Positions 1-7,224 of a DNA stretch of 11,810 bases are shown here, one piece after another. The DNA is taken from NCBI GenBank assembly GCA_023129675.1, contig JAGMBM010000093.1:1-11810 (forward strand), written 5' to 3'. The notes under the pieces were generated by a model that had not been told where the DNA came from, searched no databases, and saw nothing but the letters and a program-made list of their open reading frames with translations. Every line of letters begins with the position of its first letter. Within the stretch, counting starts at the first letter, position 1. Origin of the DNA: Hadesarchaea archaeon. GTDB lineage: Archaea; Hadarchaeota; Hadarchaeia; Hadarchaeales; Hadarchaeaceae. A program made the translations under genes and the position numbers.

Positions 1-1
1 A

Positions 2-250
2 ATCGAGGTCGCCCACCGAACCCGCGGCAAGCTCATCTACGACAGGCTCAACCTGAGGCGTTGGGTGCTCGATAGGCTCACTCCAGTGCTTAAGGAGGAG
101 AGCCCTGAGCTGGCGGGACAGCTACCTGATCTCATCCGAGAGCAATCGGAGAGCTGGCGAAAAGTCTGTTCAAAGGTTGAGTCGATCTGCAGGGAGCTGG
201 GAGTGGAATGCGAGCCAGCTTTTCGAGCTCATTCCTTTACCAACAAATAA
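2..250 (+). CDS. 3' end of an unrecognised gene (partial, 82 residues visible)
   Basis: The frame is open from the left edge to a TAA at 248-250, so the gene starts outside the window; the GTG at 65 is an internal Val codon rather than a likely start. The visible 82 residues are charged and helical (for example RRWVLDRLTPVLKEESPEL, then LIREQSESWRKV), with two Cys residues in the last quarter (CSKVESICRELGVEC has three in all) and no membrane segment. I do not recognise the family. The gene ends 45 bp before the TTG start of the radical SAM gene on the same strand, so the two may be co-transcribed. The coding sense is credible because the frame stays open and its composition matches the neighbours, but the function is unknown. 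Confidence 0.6.
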   Translation: MEVAHRTRGKLIYDRLNLRRWVLDRLTPVLKEESPELAGQLPDLIREQSESWRKVCSKVESICRELGVECEPAFRAHSFTNK

Positions 251-280
251 CTCTTTTTAGTGAAACTTTTAATTTCCAGT

Positions 281-287
281 AGGAGGT
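281..287 (+). promoter_or_regulatory. Shine-Dalgarno site that sets the radical SAM start
   Basis: AGGAGGT lies 8 nt before a TTG codon at 296. The longest open frame begins with GTG at 260, but that start would place this site inside the coding region. A start at 296 gives the N-terminus MVRVLLINPP, which is the usual beginning of a B12-binding radical SAM protein. Confidence 0.75.
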
Positions 288-295
288 TGAAAGAC

Positions 296-1690
296 TTGGT
301 CCGTGTGCTGTTGATCAATCCTCCGATCAAGACGCAGATGACGGGTGTACTTTTTACAGCCATGTGCGAACCCCTAGGCTTGCTCTACATGGCTGCGGTA
401 CTCGAGCAGCGCGGAATAGAGGTCGGAGTTATAGATGGAATCGGCGAGGGGCTCAAGCATGAGGACCTAGAGAACAGGATTGCGGAGTTTAGTCCTGATG
501 TAGTTGGAATCGCATGCATGATGACTGAAACATACCCCGATTCTGCCGAGATGGCGAGGATAGCGAGACGGGCTGCTCCAAAAGCGAAGATAATCTTGGG
601 GGGACACAACGCCTCGTTCGTGGCAGACAAAATCATCGAAAATCTGCCTGAAGCGGATTACGTTGTTGTTGGAGAGGGAGAGTATACATTTCTGGAGCTT
701 GTGCGCTCAATAAGCAATAAAAGTGACATCGGACGGGTGAAGGGGGTGATGTACAGAAACAACGGTAAAGCGACCTTCACAGGGGTTAAAGAACCCGTTC
801 AAAATTTGGATGAACTCCCATTTCCAGCTAAACACCTACTACCGCAGAACGCCCGCTACGGGCACTTTTGGTACGGAAGATACAGAGTAGCACTCAAAAA
901 TCTTTCAGGGATGATCACCAGCCGCGGATGTCCATTCGGGTGCACGTTCTGTTCCTGCACCACCTTCTCGGGCAGAAAAATAAGGGCGAGATCACCTGAA
1001 AATGTGGTAAAAGAGATGGAATATCTCGTCAACGAGCGCGGTGTAAAGCAGATATTTATCGTGGACGACAATTTCACGGCGTTTCCAAAGCGCGTCACAG
1101 AGATATGTAGACTGATCAAAGAAAGAAACATCGATGTCAACTGGTTCTGTGAGGGCAGGGTCGACACAGCATCTGAGGAGATGTACAAAGCTATGGCTAA
1201 GGCTGGCTGCTGGCTGATCTTTTTGGGTCTCGAGAGCGGGAGCCAGCGGGTTCTAGATTATTACAAAAAGAAGACGACGGTTGAGAAAGGGAGGCAGGCG
1301 GTTGCCCTTGCTCAGAAAGCTGGCATAGATGTCGTTGGCTCCTTTATAGTTGGGGCCCCGATCGAGGTCGAGGAAGATTATCAGAAAACGCTTGATTTTA
1401 TCAAGCATGCCGACATGGACATGGTAAGCATAAGCTCACTCAAAGTATTGCCGGGTACGGAACTCTGGCGGAGGTTCGAGGAAAGCGGTGCGATCAAGCC
1501 CAGCGATTGGGACAAATATTTTGAGATATTTGACGTGTTCGATGGACATTCAAAGGAAAAGATACGCAGGTGGATGACGACCGCAGAAAATGGATTCTAC
1601 CACCGCCCAAGCTACATAGTCAAAGAAATGGGAAGGTTATTTGGGCGGCATAGAAAACTGATTTCCTACGTCGTGCGAAACCTCTTCTGA
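296..1690 (+). CDS. B12-binding-domain radical SAM enzyme
   Basis: Cobalamin-dependent radical SAM protein of 464 aa, starting at TTG 296 because AGGAGGT sits 8 nt upstream (a GTG at 260 would add 12 unusual residues). The N-terminal 150 or so residues form a Rossmann-like cobalamin-binding domain, with VLLINPP at the start, a GG turn in IILGGHNASF and the conserved VVGEGEYTFLELV. I see no DxHxxG cobalamin-ligating His, as is usual for the BchE/HpnP/HpnR-like class. The radical SAM domain follows, with CX3CX2C at C212, C216 and C219 (SRGCPFGCTFC) to hold the 4Fe-4S cluster, and GLESG at 311-315. Family members carry out methylations, cyclisations and other radical chemistry on lipids, cofactors and antibiotics; the substrate cannot be read from this sequence. 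It is soluble and probably cytosolic. Its stop at 1688-1690 lies one base from the end of the convergent tRNA-Thr gene. Confidence 0.9.
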   Translation: MVRVLLINPPIKTQMTGVLFTAMCEPLGLLYMAAVLEQRGIEVGVIDGIGEGLKHEDLENRIAEFSPDVVGIACMMTETYPDSAEMARIARRAAPKAKIILGGHNASFVADKIIENLPEADYVVVGEGEYTFLELVRSISNKSDIGRVKGVMYRNNGKATFTGVKEPVQNLDELPFPAKHLLPQNARYGHFWYGRYRVALKNLSGMITSRGCPFGCTFCSCTTFSGRKIRARSPENVVKEMEYLVNERGVKQIFIVDDNFTAFPKRVTEICRLIKERNIDVNWFCEGRVDTASEEMYKAMAKAGCWLIFLGLESGSQRVLDYYKKKTTVEKGRQAVALAQKAGIDVVGSFIVGAPIEVEEDYQKTLDFIKHADMDMVSISSLKVLPGTELWRRFEESGAIKPSDWDKYFEIFDVFDGHSKEKIRRWMTTAENGFYHRPSYIVKEMGRLFGRHRKLISYVVRNLF

Positions 1691-1691
1691 G

Positions 1692-1778
1692 TGGAGCCGC
1701 CGGTGGGGGTCGAACCCACGACCTATCGCTTTCTTGCCGAGTTACGAGGCGATCGCTCCACCGCTGAGCTACGGCGGC
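1692..1778 (-). tRNA. tRNA-Thr(CGT) with a 12-nt intron
   Basis: Read on the - strand, GCCGCCG pairs with CGGCGGC as a 7-bp acceptor stem, followed by discriminator T and encoded CCA (1692-1694). The D arm is GCTC/GAGC, and the T arm is GTGGG-TTCGACC-CCCAC. The anticodon stem ATCGC/GCGAT encloses 19 nt instead of 7. Taking the archaeal intron site after position 37 leaves the loop CTCGTAA and a 12-nt intron, giving anticodon CGT. U73 is the usual discriminator for archaeal tRNA-Thr, which supports the identity. A bulge-helix-bulge is only partly formed: CTCG can pair with CAAG at three of four positions. It reads codon ACG. Confidence 0.92.
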
Positions 1779-1800
1779 CCAATCTAAAACTTGCTCCAAA

Positions 1801-1810
1801 CACTTTAACC
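1801..1810 (-). promoter_or_regulatory. Weak TATA-like site for tRNA-Thr
   Basis: GGTTAAAGTG on the - strand is centred about 27 bp upstream of the tRNA-Thr 5' end, where an archaeal TATA box is expected. The match is poor, so the gene may also be read through from tRNA-Ser, 116 bp upstream. Nothing else in the stretch between the two tRNAs looks like a gene. Confidence 0.3.
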
Positions 1811-1894
1811 ATTTCTAAAACAGGCGCGCTAGGATTTTAATCCAATTTCTTTCTCAATCTGTTTCAGATAAACTAACATGAATTTATGAAAATC

Positions 1895-1982
1895 TGGCGC
1901 CGGGGCAGGGATTTGAACCCTGACGACCCAAAGGGTCAACAGCTCTCGAGGCTGCCGCATTGCCTGACTCTGCCACCCCGGC
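1895..1982 (-). tRNA. tRNA-Ser(CGA)
   Basis: A class II tRNA of 88 nt including encoded CCA (1895-1897). The acceptor stem is GCCGGGG/CCCCGGC with discriminator G. The anticodon arm is GCAGC-CTCGAGA-GCTGT with anticodon CGA, followed by a long variable arm (GACCC, TTT, GGGTC) and the T arm AGGG-TTCAAAT-CCCT. The long variable arm, the anticodon and G73 all indicate serine, reading codon TCG. There is no intron. It lies 43 bp beyond the DP2 stop and on the same strand. Confidence 0.96.
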
Positions 1983-2007
1983 TCATGTAAACTTGTTTCT
2001 TACTCTT

Positions 2008-2016
2008 AATTTAAAC
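2008..2016 (-). promoter_or_regulatory. TATA box for tRNA-Ser
   Basis: GTTTAAATT on the - strand is centred about 30 bp upstream of the tRNA-Ser 5' end and lies between the DP2 stop and the tRNA. It closely matches the archaeal TATA consensus and is at the right distance, so the tRNA probably has its own promoter rather than relying on read-through. Confidence 0.6.
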
Positions 2017-2025
2017 TGACCATAC

Positions 2026-5000
2026 CTACAGAAAGTCCGCAAGGCTCAGCTGTCGATGGGCGTCGCTCTCGAACATTGATTTTATATCGCGCTGCACCAG
2101 CTTGAGGCGTTGCTCGGTGTAATCACTCGACTCGTAATCGTGCGCTATCTGCATCGCAATCTGCAGGTACTTCTCGACGCCTCCCCGCGTGACCGTGAGG
2201 ATGAGCTTCCCCCCACACCGCGTGCATTGGCCTCTTAGCGGGACGCGGCGATACTTTGAGTTGCAGCCCGTGCATCTGAACTGCTGGCTCGCGAAGGCCC
2301 GCATGTTCCCCTTCAAGTCCGGAATGAAGTGGTGCTCGATGAGTCGCTCGGCAACATCCCGTTCGTCCACAGCCCTAATCTTTCTGGCTAGCCCAAGCTG
2401 CGCCGAAGTCTTTTGCTCCATCGTCTCAAGCGTCTTGTAGCGGCTCGTATGGGGACCGGCCGCGATGTTTCCCGTGTCGAACGAAAACTTCAGTCCCACG
2501 TACTGGGCCTCGCTCCCGAGCCTTCGCTCAACGGTCTCCATGAGCTGCGCCAACTCGCTCGGGCTCGCATAGTGAAGCGTGGCCTCATAGAACTCGAGTG
2601 GGTATCGCTCCATCACATCCATATTATGCGCCTCCTTGTCGATCTCGGTGGGGTCGATGCGGGTGTTCAGGATGAGCGGGGCATCCATCATCCCGCCGCG
2701 CTTCGAGGGCAGGAAGCGCTTGCTGAAGTTGAGTAGCGCATCGAGCAAAAGAATGACCGCATCCTCATCCCCGTCTGCATCTCGTCTCTTTGCCGAGTGG
2801 AAGAAGGGGTGCGCGTAGCCGACATTTGCGTCGGTGAAACCGATGACGCGCCCAACAATGCCCACCGATGTGTGCGGCGCTAAACCGATGACTAAGTGCC
2901 CTGTCAAGTCAGCGGGCCAGCTCGCGTTGTAGTACGGCTTCAACCCATAGAACTTCTGAAGTAGCTCGTCGACGAACTTCGACGCGCGGAGCAAGTACTC
3001 GGCGCACGTGTTCGAGAGAATGATGTCCTGTACCCTGAGCTCAACGAGCTGATCATCCCGCTCCAGCGGCTTCTCCTCCCAATCCCGCTCGTAGCCCAAT
3101 TCGCGTAGCCGTTCCACGGACGTGCCTACTTCCCGCGGCCTGAAGTGGGTGAGCGGGGCATCCGTGGCATCGAATCGCACCGTTCCGTCCTTGAATACGT
3201 AGATGCGGTGCTTCGCCCGCAGGATCCCTTTTTCGATGGGCTCTGGAATTTTATGAGCACTCGTCATGCCCCTGACACCTTTGACCTCCGGCGGCGCTTC
3301 CTCCTGCAACCGCTGCAGTGCTTCATCGAAGAGCGGCTTCAGCTCGACCTTCCGCTGGTCGAAGTATCCTGTGCGGACGTTACATGCGAGGCAACGCTCC
3401 TCTTTTGTCGGACGCTTGCAACGGGGGCATACCCGTGTGTAATTTGCGATCGTCCCGCACTTCGGGCATTTTCGAGTGAAGCCAACGGTCCCGCACTTCG
3501 GGCACTCCAGCCTTGCCACCTCTACATAGATTTCTCCACCTTCGGCTGCCTTTATCACACTACGCGTCGCCCCACCGCGCAAGCTGACAGGGAAAAGCAC
3601 GTGCACCGGGGGTTTCATCAACCGTGGGTTTGCCTTCTCCGGTCTGCCCATCCTACATCCTATACGCGTTGGAGCTTTCCGCTTCACCGGAAACCCAGCC
3701 AAGACCTGAACGATCTCCATGACATCCTTCGATGGATTTGCGCGCAACGTCTCCTCGAGGCGCTCGCTTGTCAAACGCTGCCCATCGAGCAGGCTCAAGC
3801 ACCTGCAGAGGGGAAAAACATGACTCTCAATTAAGACGCATCCATTCTCAACCCTATGCGGCACCCCGAGGACCTCAAGCACTCGCTTAGGTGTTTGATT
3901 CAGAATTAAGCGAAGTCCTTCAAGTTTGCCGTCCTCGAACTTCGGCTCCCCTCCCACCAGCCAGCTGCCCAGTTCTCGGAGCTCCTCGATGCCAATATCG
4001 TGAAAAAGGTATGTGTACGCGGGGTGAAGCGGAACCTCGAATTTCTCAGATAATTCCACCGCCAAGGGTGGAGCGGGCTTCAAGTAGGGGGGTGAAAGGT
4101 AAGAAGATAAGTCTGCGTCGAATTTCTTCCCCGCCAGCGCCCCTTTGACTTCCTGGGCCCACCACTCCTCGCAATAACCGGCTGGCATGAGCGGGTGGTT
4201 GTTCTCGAGAAACTCGCCAAAACCTATGAGGATGTCCCCAAGCGATAAGATCTCGCTGACCCGGTCCCTGAGCTCGAGTGCTTGCTCGACCGAATTCACT
4301 TGAACCACCGAGCCGTCGTCGAGCTTGACGATCGGTCCTTCGATTGAGTCCACGGGCGTTACAGCACCACTTTTACCTGGCCGCTCCATCTTGAGCTGAG
4401 TCCCAATCGCTATGAAATCGTCACATATCGTCATCGCCGCGGGGTGGATGCCAACCGCAGCTATGCCAGTATTCCTTGCGCGCCCGTAGCGAAGCCTGAA
4501 CCCTCCTTCCCGGCTCGGGTGGGAAAAAACGGGCCTGCCCGCAATCACCTCATCCAGATACTTGCTCCCTTTCGGGTAAGCCGGCGCAGCTTCCTCCTTT
4601 GACTGTGCTTTGGAAACCAACTCGGAAAGCCAGCCCCAGCCGTCGATATTCAGCTTGCTCACGTGCTTTATTATCTTCGGCGCCTTCTGAAGGACCCCCT
4701 CCACCAAAGCCAAGATCGCCCCTCCCCGGACGAAGTTGTGCCCTATCCGCTCAAGGTCACGATAGGCGGTTACCGAAATGTCCTTTTCGGTCGGTTCACC
4801 GGTTATCTCTACGGGAATATTGCGCACAGCGGCTCGGATGTCGTCAGGGGATGGGGGAGTGTATTGGAGGTGGGCGATATCGGTGGTATAGAGATCCGTC
4901 TCCTCCACAAATCGCTCGACCTCGTTATCGGTCGGCTTGTAAGGGCCCAAGTACAACTTTCGCCGCACGAAGTCCCCAGTGAGGACGGCGAGCGCAGTTG

Positions 5001-5454
5001 CGGTGCCTCCCGCCGACCTAATCGGGCTGGCGAAGTAAAGCGCGAGATAGGGTGAGCCATCAAAATTTTTCCTTATCTCAACATGGGTTATACCCTCAAG
5101 TGGCGCTATCACAATACCCTCTGTTATTATCGCGAGCGCCGTCCGGACTGCCTGCTCCGCCGCCTGCTGCTCTCGAAATCCTCCAAAGTGGCCATCGACG
5201 ATCATCTCAGCTATTTTTAGAGACAGCTCCTCACGTGACATCGCCTTCTCGAGCTCACGTATCACCTCTGCCACGCCGGGCGGTCCAACGAGTTTCTCGA
5301 CCCTCGAGGCGAGGTCTTCGGCCCTGGGGATTTCCAGTTCCAGCTCTGGGTCATGGCCCAACGCCCGAGCTTTCTTGGCTATCCCGTAGATTTCATTGAT
5401 TTGCCGCTCGATTTCATTGAAGTAAGCTTTTATTTCCTGACTGGCAACCGTCAT
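2026..5454 (-). CDS. polC: DNA polymerase D large subunit (DP2), catalytic polymerase
   Basis: The polymerising subunit of the archaeal replicative polymerase PolD (1142 aa), an RNA-polymerase-like double-psi barrel enzyme. The catalytic motif KRRDADGDEDA places acidic residues at D892, D894 and D896, followed by the conserved LLDALLNFS and the KRGGMMDAPL segment. Zinc sites are visible at C651/C654/C663/C666, C676/C679/C688/C691 and C1061/C1064/C1077/C1080. The N-terminus (YFNEIERQINEIYGIAKKARALGHDP) and GRPEKA (604-609) are typical of the family. The protein ends in QLSLADFL (1135-1142), which fits a PCNA-interacting PIP box. No intein interrupts it, although inteins are common in this gene. 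It forms a complex with DP1, encoded just upstream. The ATG at 5454 is preceded by only weak SD pairing, and a TATA-like site 26 bp upstream suggests a leaderless transcript. An Asp replaces the Asn I expect at the first catalytic position (892). Confidence 0.98.
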   Translation of the reverse strand: MTVASQEIKAYFNEIERQINEIYGIAKKARALGHDPELELEIPRAEDLASRVEKLVGPPGVAEVIRELEKAMSREELSLKIAEMIVDGHFGGFREQQAAEQAVRTALAIITEGIVIAPLEGITHVEIRKNFDGSPYLALYFASPIRSAGGTATALAVLTGDFVRRKLYLGPYKPTDNEVERFVEETDLYTTDIAHLQYTPPSPDDIRAAVRNIPVEITGEPTEKDISVTAYRDLERIGHNFVRGGAILALVEGVLQKAPKIIKHVSKLNIDGWGWLSELVSKAQSKEEAAPAYPKGSKYLDEVIAGRPVFSHPSREGGFRLRYGRARNTGIAAVGIHPAAMTICDDFIAIGTQLKMERPGKSGAVTPVDSIEGPIVKLDDGSVVQVNSVEQALELRDRVSEILSLGDILIGFGEFLENNHPLMPAGYCEEWWAQEVKGALAGKKFDADLSSYLSPPYLKPAPPLAVELSEKFEVPLHPAYTYLFHDIGIEELRELGSWLVGGEPKFEDGKLEGLRLILNQTPKRVLEVLGVPHRVENGCVLIESHVFPLCRCLSLLDGQRLTSERLEETLRANPSKDVMEIVQVLAGFPVKRKAPTRIGCRMGRPEKANPRLMKPPVHVLFPVSLRGGATRSVIKAAEGGEIYVEVARLECPKCGTVGFTRKCPKCGTIANYTRVCPRCKRPTKEERCLACNVRTGYFDQRKVELKPLFDEALQRLQEEAPPEVKGVRGMTSAHKIPEPIEKGILRAKHRIYVFKDGTVRFDATDAPLTHFRPREVGTSVERLRELGYERDWEEKPLERDDQLVELRVQDIILSNTCAEYLLRASKFVDELLQKFYGLKPYYNASWPADLTGHLVIGLAPHTSVGIVGRVIGFTDANVGYAHPFFHSAKRRDADGDEDAVILLLDALLNFSKRFLPSKRGGMMDAPLILNTRIDPTEIDKEAHNMDVMERYPLEFYEATLHYASPSELAQLMETVERRLGSEAQYVGLKFSFDTGNIAAGPHTSRYKTLETMEQKTSAQLGLARKIRAVDERDVAERLIEHHFIPDLKGNMRAFASQQFRCTGCNSKYRRVPLRGQCTRCGGKLILTVTRGGVEKYLQIAMQIAHDYESSDYTEQRLKLVQRDIKSMFESDAHRQLSLADFL

Positions 5455-5645
5455 CTGCTCACTTTAATCTGAATTTTTTTATATCTGATCATTTTGAGCG
5501 CGGGGGCTGGGCAGGAGGCAAAAAATTTCTCTGACCGAGGAGGATTTTCTACCTTCCTTTTAGGTAGCACCCGGCCCCCGCTTCGCTCTGCTAATGTTCC
5601 CCACCAATCCAAGAGCAAATCCGCAGCTTGAGCGAGTTCACGCAA
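5451..5645 (-). CDS. Possible small gene bridging DP1 and DP2 (64 aa), doubtful
   Basis: An open frame starting at TTG 5645, 8 nt inside the 3' end of DP1, and ending with TGA in an ATGA overlap with the DP2 start. AGGGTGA precedes the TTG by 6 nt, so translation is possible. The first 25 or so residues could form an amphipathic helix (LAQAADLLLDWWGTLAE); the rest is basic and shows no family features. Most of the second half coincides with a strong inverted repeat, which argues that the DNA here is selected as RNA or as a signal rather than as protein. I recognise no homologue. The exact fit between the two genes is the only real argument for it. Confidence 0.25.
   Translation of the reverse strand: MRELAQAADLLLDWWGTLAERSGGRVLPKRKVENPPRSEKFFASCPAPALKMIRYKKIQIKVSR
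5477..5484 (-). promoter_or_regulatory. TATA-like box upstream of DP2 (leaderless promoter candidate)
   Basis: ATATAAAA on the - strand, within GATATAAAAAAA, is centred 26 bp before the A of the DP2 ATG. In archaea, transcription starts roughly this far from the TATA centre, so a transcript from here would begin at or next to the start codon. This is inference from spacing and sequence only. Confidence 0.45.
5496..5588. repeat. Long inverted repeat (hairpin) between DP1 and DP2
   Basis: GCGGGGGCTGGG at 5500-5511 pairs with CCCGGCCCCCGC at 5570-5581: 12 bp with one wobble as + strand RNA, or 8 bp plus 3 bp around a C-A mismatch as - strand RNA. GAGC (5496-5499) and GCTC (5585-5588) extend the stem past a 3-nt bulge. 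Inside the 58-nt loop, CTACCT (5549-5554) and AGGTAG (5562-5567) form a second hairpin with a 7-nt loop. It could be a structured untranslated region, a terminator or processing site, or a small RNA. No T run follows it on either strand, and it lacks a tRNA T arm. Confidence 0.7.
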
Positions 5646-7215
5646 AATGAATCACCCTGGCTTGGCGGGTTTGTAGATCGATGATGGGCACGATTCCCGG
5701 CGTGGGATTCACCCCAAGCCGCCGCATGAAAATGGTCTTCTCTTGAAAGGTTCCCGAGTTAACCACTTCCACGTCACGATACCGCTCGTACCCGTAAACG
5801 TGCATGTGGCCGCAGTGAAACACGTCGGGCACCTCTTCTATCACGAGGTAATCCTGCTGCTCCGGCGATATCGCCGTGCGCCCCCCATAGACCGGGGCGA
5901 GGTGCCGCTTCTGCAGGAGTTTGACCATCGGGGGCGTGGATTTCTGCCGGTTCAGCCCGGGCATTGTTGCTATTAAGTCGTCGAAGCTCCTCCCGTGATA
6001 GACCAGAAAATTAACACCGTGAAGGGATACCCACACCGGATTCCCGACCATGACAGAGTTCAGGTCGTAGAGGCCTCCCGCGATATCCTTTTGGATCGCC
6101 GGCTGGGGCTCGGAGGGGCGCACGGCATCGTGGTTCCCGGGTGCTATAATGATGGTGATGTGCTCAGGCACTTGGGCTAAGAGTTTAGCCGCGGCATCGT
6201 ACTGCTTGACTATATCATTGATGAGCAACTCATCCTCCTGCTGGGGGTAAACCCCAACCCCATCGACTATGTCGCCTGCGATCACGAGGTACTTGACCCT
6301 GCTCGCCAGCCCCTGCTGCTTGGCGTTGCCTACCTCACCTCGCAACCAATTCACAAACTTTATGAACGCATCCTCGAGGAACATCTCGCTCCCGACGTGC
6401 AGGTCCGATATCAGCGCCGCACAGACAGGGTCCTCAGCGCGGGAGAACTCGTGTGTGGTGGGCAAGTCAGGCCAGACGATGTCTCTAACGAACAACCTGG
6501 GGGCGCGGTCTCCGCTCCGCACATCCCCCACGATCCCGACTACCTCATCCACGACCACCTCTGCCGCTTTTCGCATGAGCTCCCTCCGGCCCTTGAAGAC
6601 CCACGCCGACGCCCGACCGTTCAAATCTTCTATTTCTAAAACTACGTGCCCCCCCGAGGTCTCCCGCTTATCTGAAACCATCCCGATTACTTTCACCAAT
6701 GCCCTATCCTCGAATCTCCTCAGATTGCTGATCGGAATCGCATCGTGAAAGTCGACGCGCTTTCGGAGGATACTGCTCAAGCGCTCATAACGATCCTTAA
6801 ACACGTTCACAAAGTCCTTCAGCTCCCCCTCCGTGTAGCTCCGCCCGGTGACATCCTTAAGCACCTTGACGCGGGGCTCGAACTCACCAGCCTTCGGTTT
6901 GAATTTGGTGCGGGTGAGCTCGGGTAATTTTTCTATAATTTCTCTCGCTCTGGGTGCCTCCCCCGCTTCAGGCAGGCTCGGTTTGGGTGGGGGAACCGTG
7001 GGCACGGCCTCTGTCTTAGCGCCCTCTCCTTCCAGAATTTTTGTAATGAGATCAGCCGTTACCAGAAAGGGCCTGCTTCCCATTTCTCTAATGCCAACTA
7101 GCACTCGCTCGGCCACGGACTCTGTGTCCTCCCGCCTGCGTAGCGTGTCGAGCGCGTCCGACGTCAGTTGCATGTCCGCATCCATAAATTTGCGAATCAA
7201 AGAGGCGTCGTCCAT
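5638..7215 (-). CDS. polB: DNA polymerase D small subunit (DP1), 3'-5' exonuclease
   Basis: The proofreading subunit of PolD (525 aa), an Mre11-like metallophosphoesterase. All metal-binding motifs are present: D271-L-H273 (LISDLHVGSE), G314-D315 with D318 (AGDIVDG), G360-N-H-D363 (APGNHDA), H407 (YHGRS) and G469-H470-M-H472 (CGHMHVYG), so the nuclease should be active. An OB-fold lies at about 172-250 (ALVKVIGMVSDKRE, then VVLEIEDLNG). The N-terminal 60 residues look like the small helical DP1 domain, joined by a Pro-rich linker at about 70-90. GGAG (7225-7222) overlaps the orc1 stop as TAGGAG and lies 6 nt before the ATG, so translation is probably coupled. Partner: DP2, the next gene downstream. 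It is shorter than my recollection of the Pyrococcus protein, mostly in the linker. Confidence 0.97.
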   Translation of the reverse strand: MDDASLIRKFMDADMQLTSDALDTLRRREDTESVAERVLVGIREMGSRPFLVTADLITKILEGEGAKTEAVPTVPPPKPSLPEAGEAPRAREIIEKLPELTRTKFKPKAGEFEPRVKVLKDVTGRSYTEGELKDFVNVFKDRYERLSSILRKRVDFHDAIPISNLRRFEDRALVKVIGMVSDKRETSGGHVVLEIEDLNGRASAWVFKGRRELMRKAAEVVVDEVVGIVGDVRSGDRAPRLFVRDIVWPDLPTTHEFSRAEDPVCAALISDLHVGSEMFLEDAFIKFVNWLRGEVGNAKQQGLASRVKYLVIAGDIVDGVGVYPQQEDELLINDIVKQYDAAAKLLAQVPEHITIIIAPGNHDAVRPSEPQPAIQKDIAGGLYDLNSVMVGNPVWVSLHGVNFLVYHGRSFDDLIATMPGLNRQKSTPPMVKLLQKRHLAPVYGGRTAISPEQQDYLVIEEVPDVFHCGHMHVYGYERYRDVEVVNSGTFQEKTIFMRRLGVNPTPGIVPIIDLQTRQARVIHFA

Positions 7216-7224
7216 GGAAATCTC

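Noticed and set aside
3145..3834. 229-codon open frame on the + strand
   Set aside because: It lies fully antisense to the conserved DP2 coding region, has no protein family features, and arises from the G/C-rich codon pattern of DP2.
5500..5581. tRNA-like pairing (GCGGGGG with CCCCCGC) about 80 nt apart
   Set aside because: There is no T arm with TTCRA, no anticodon arm and no CCA; it is an inverted repeat, not a tRNA.
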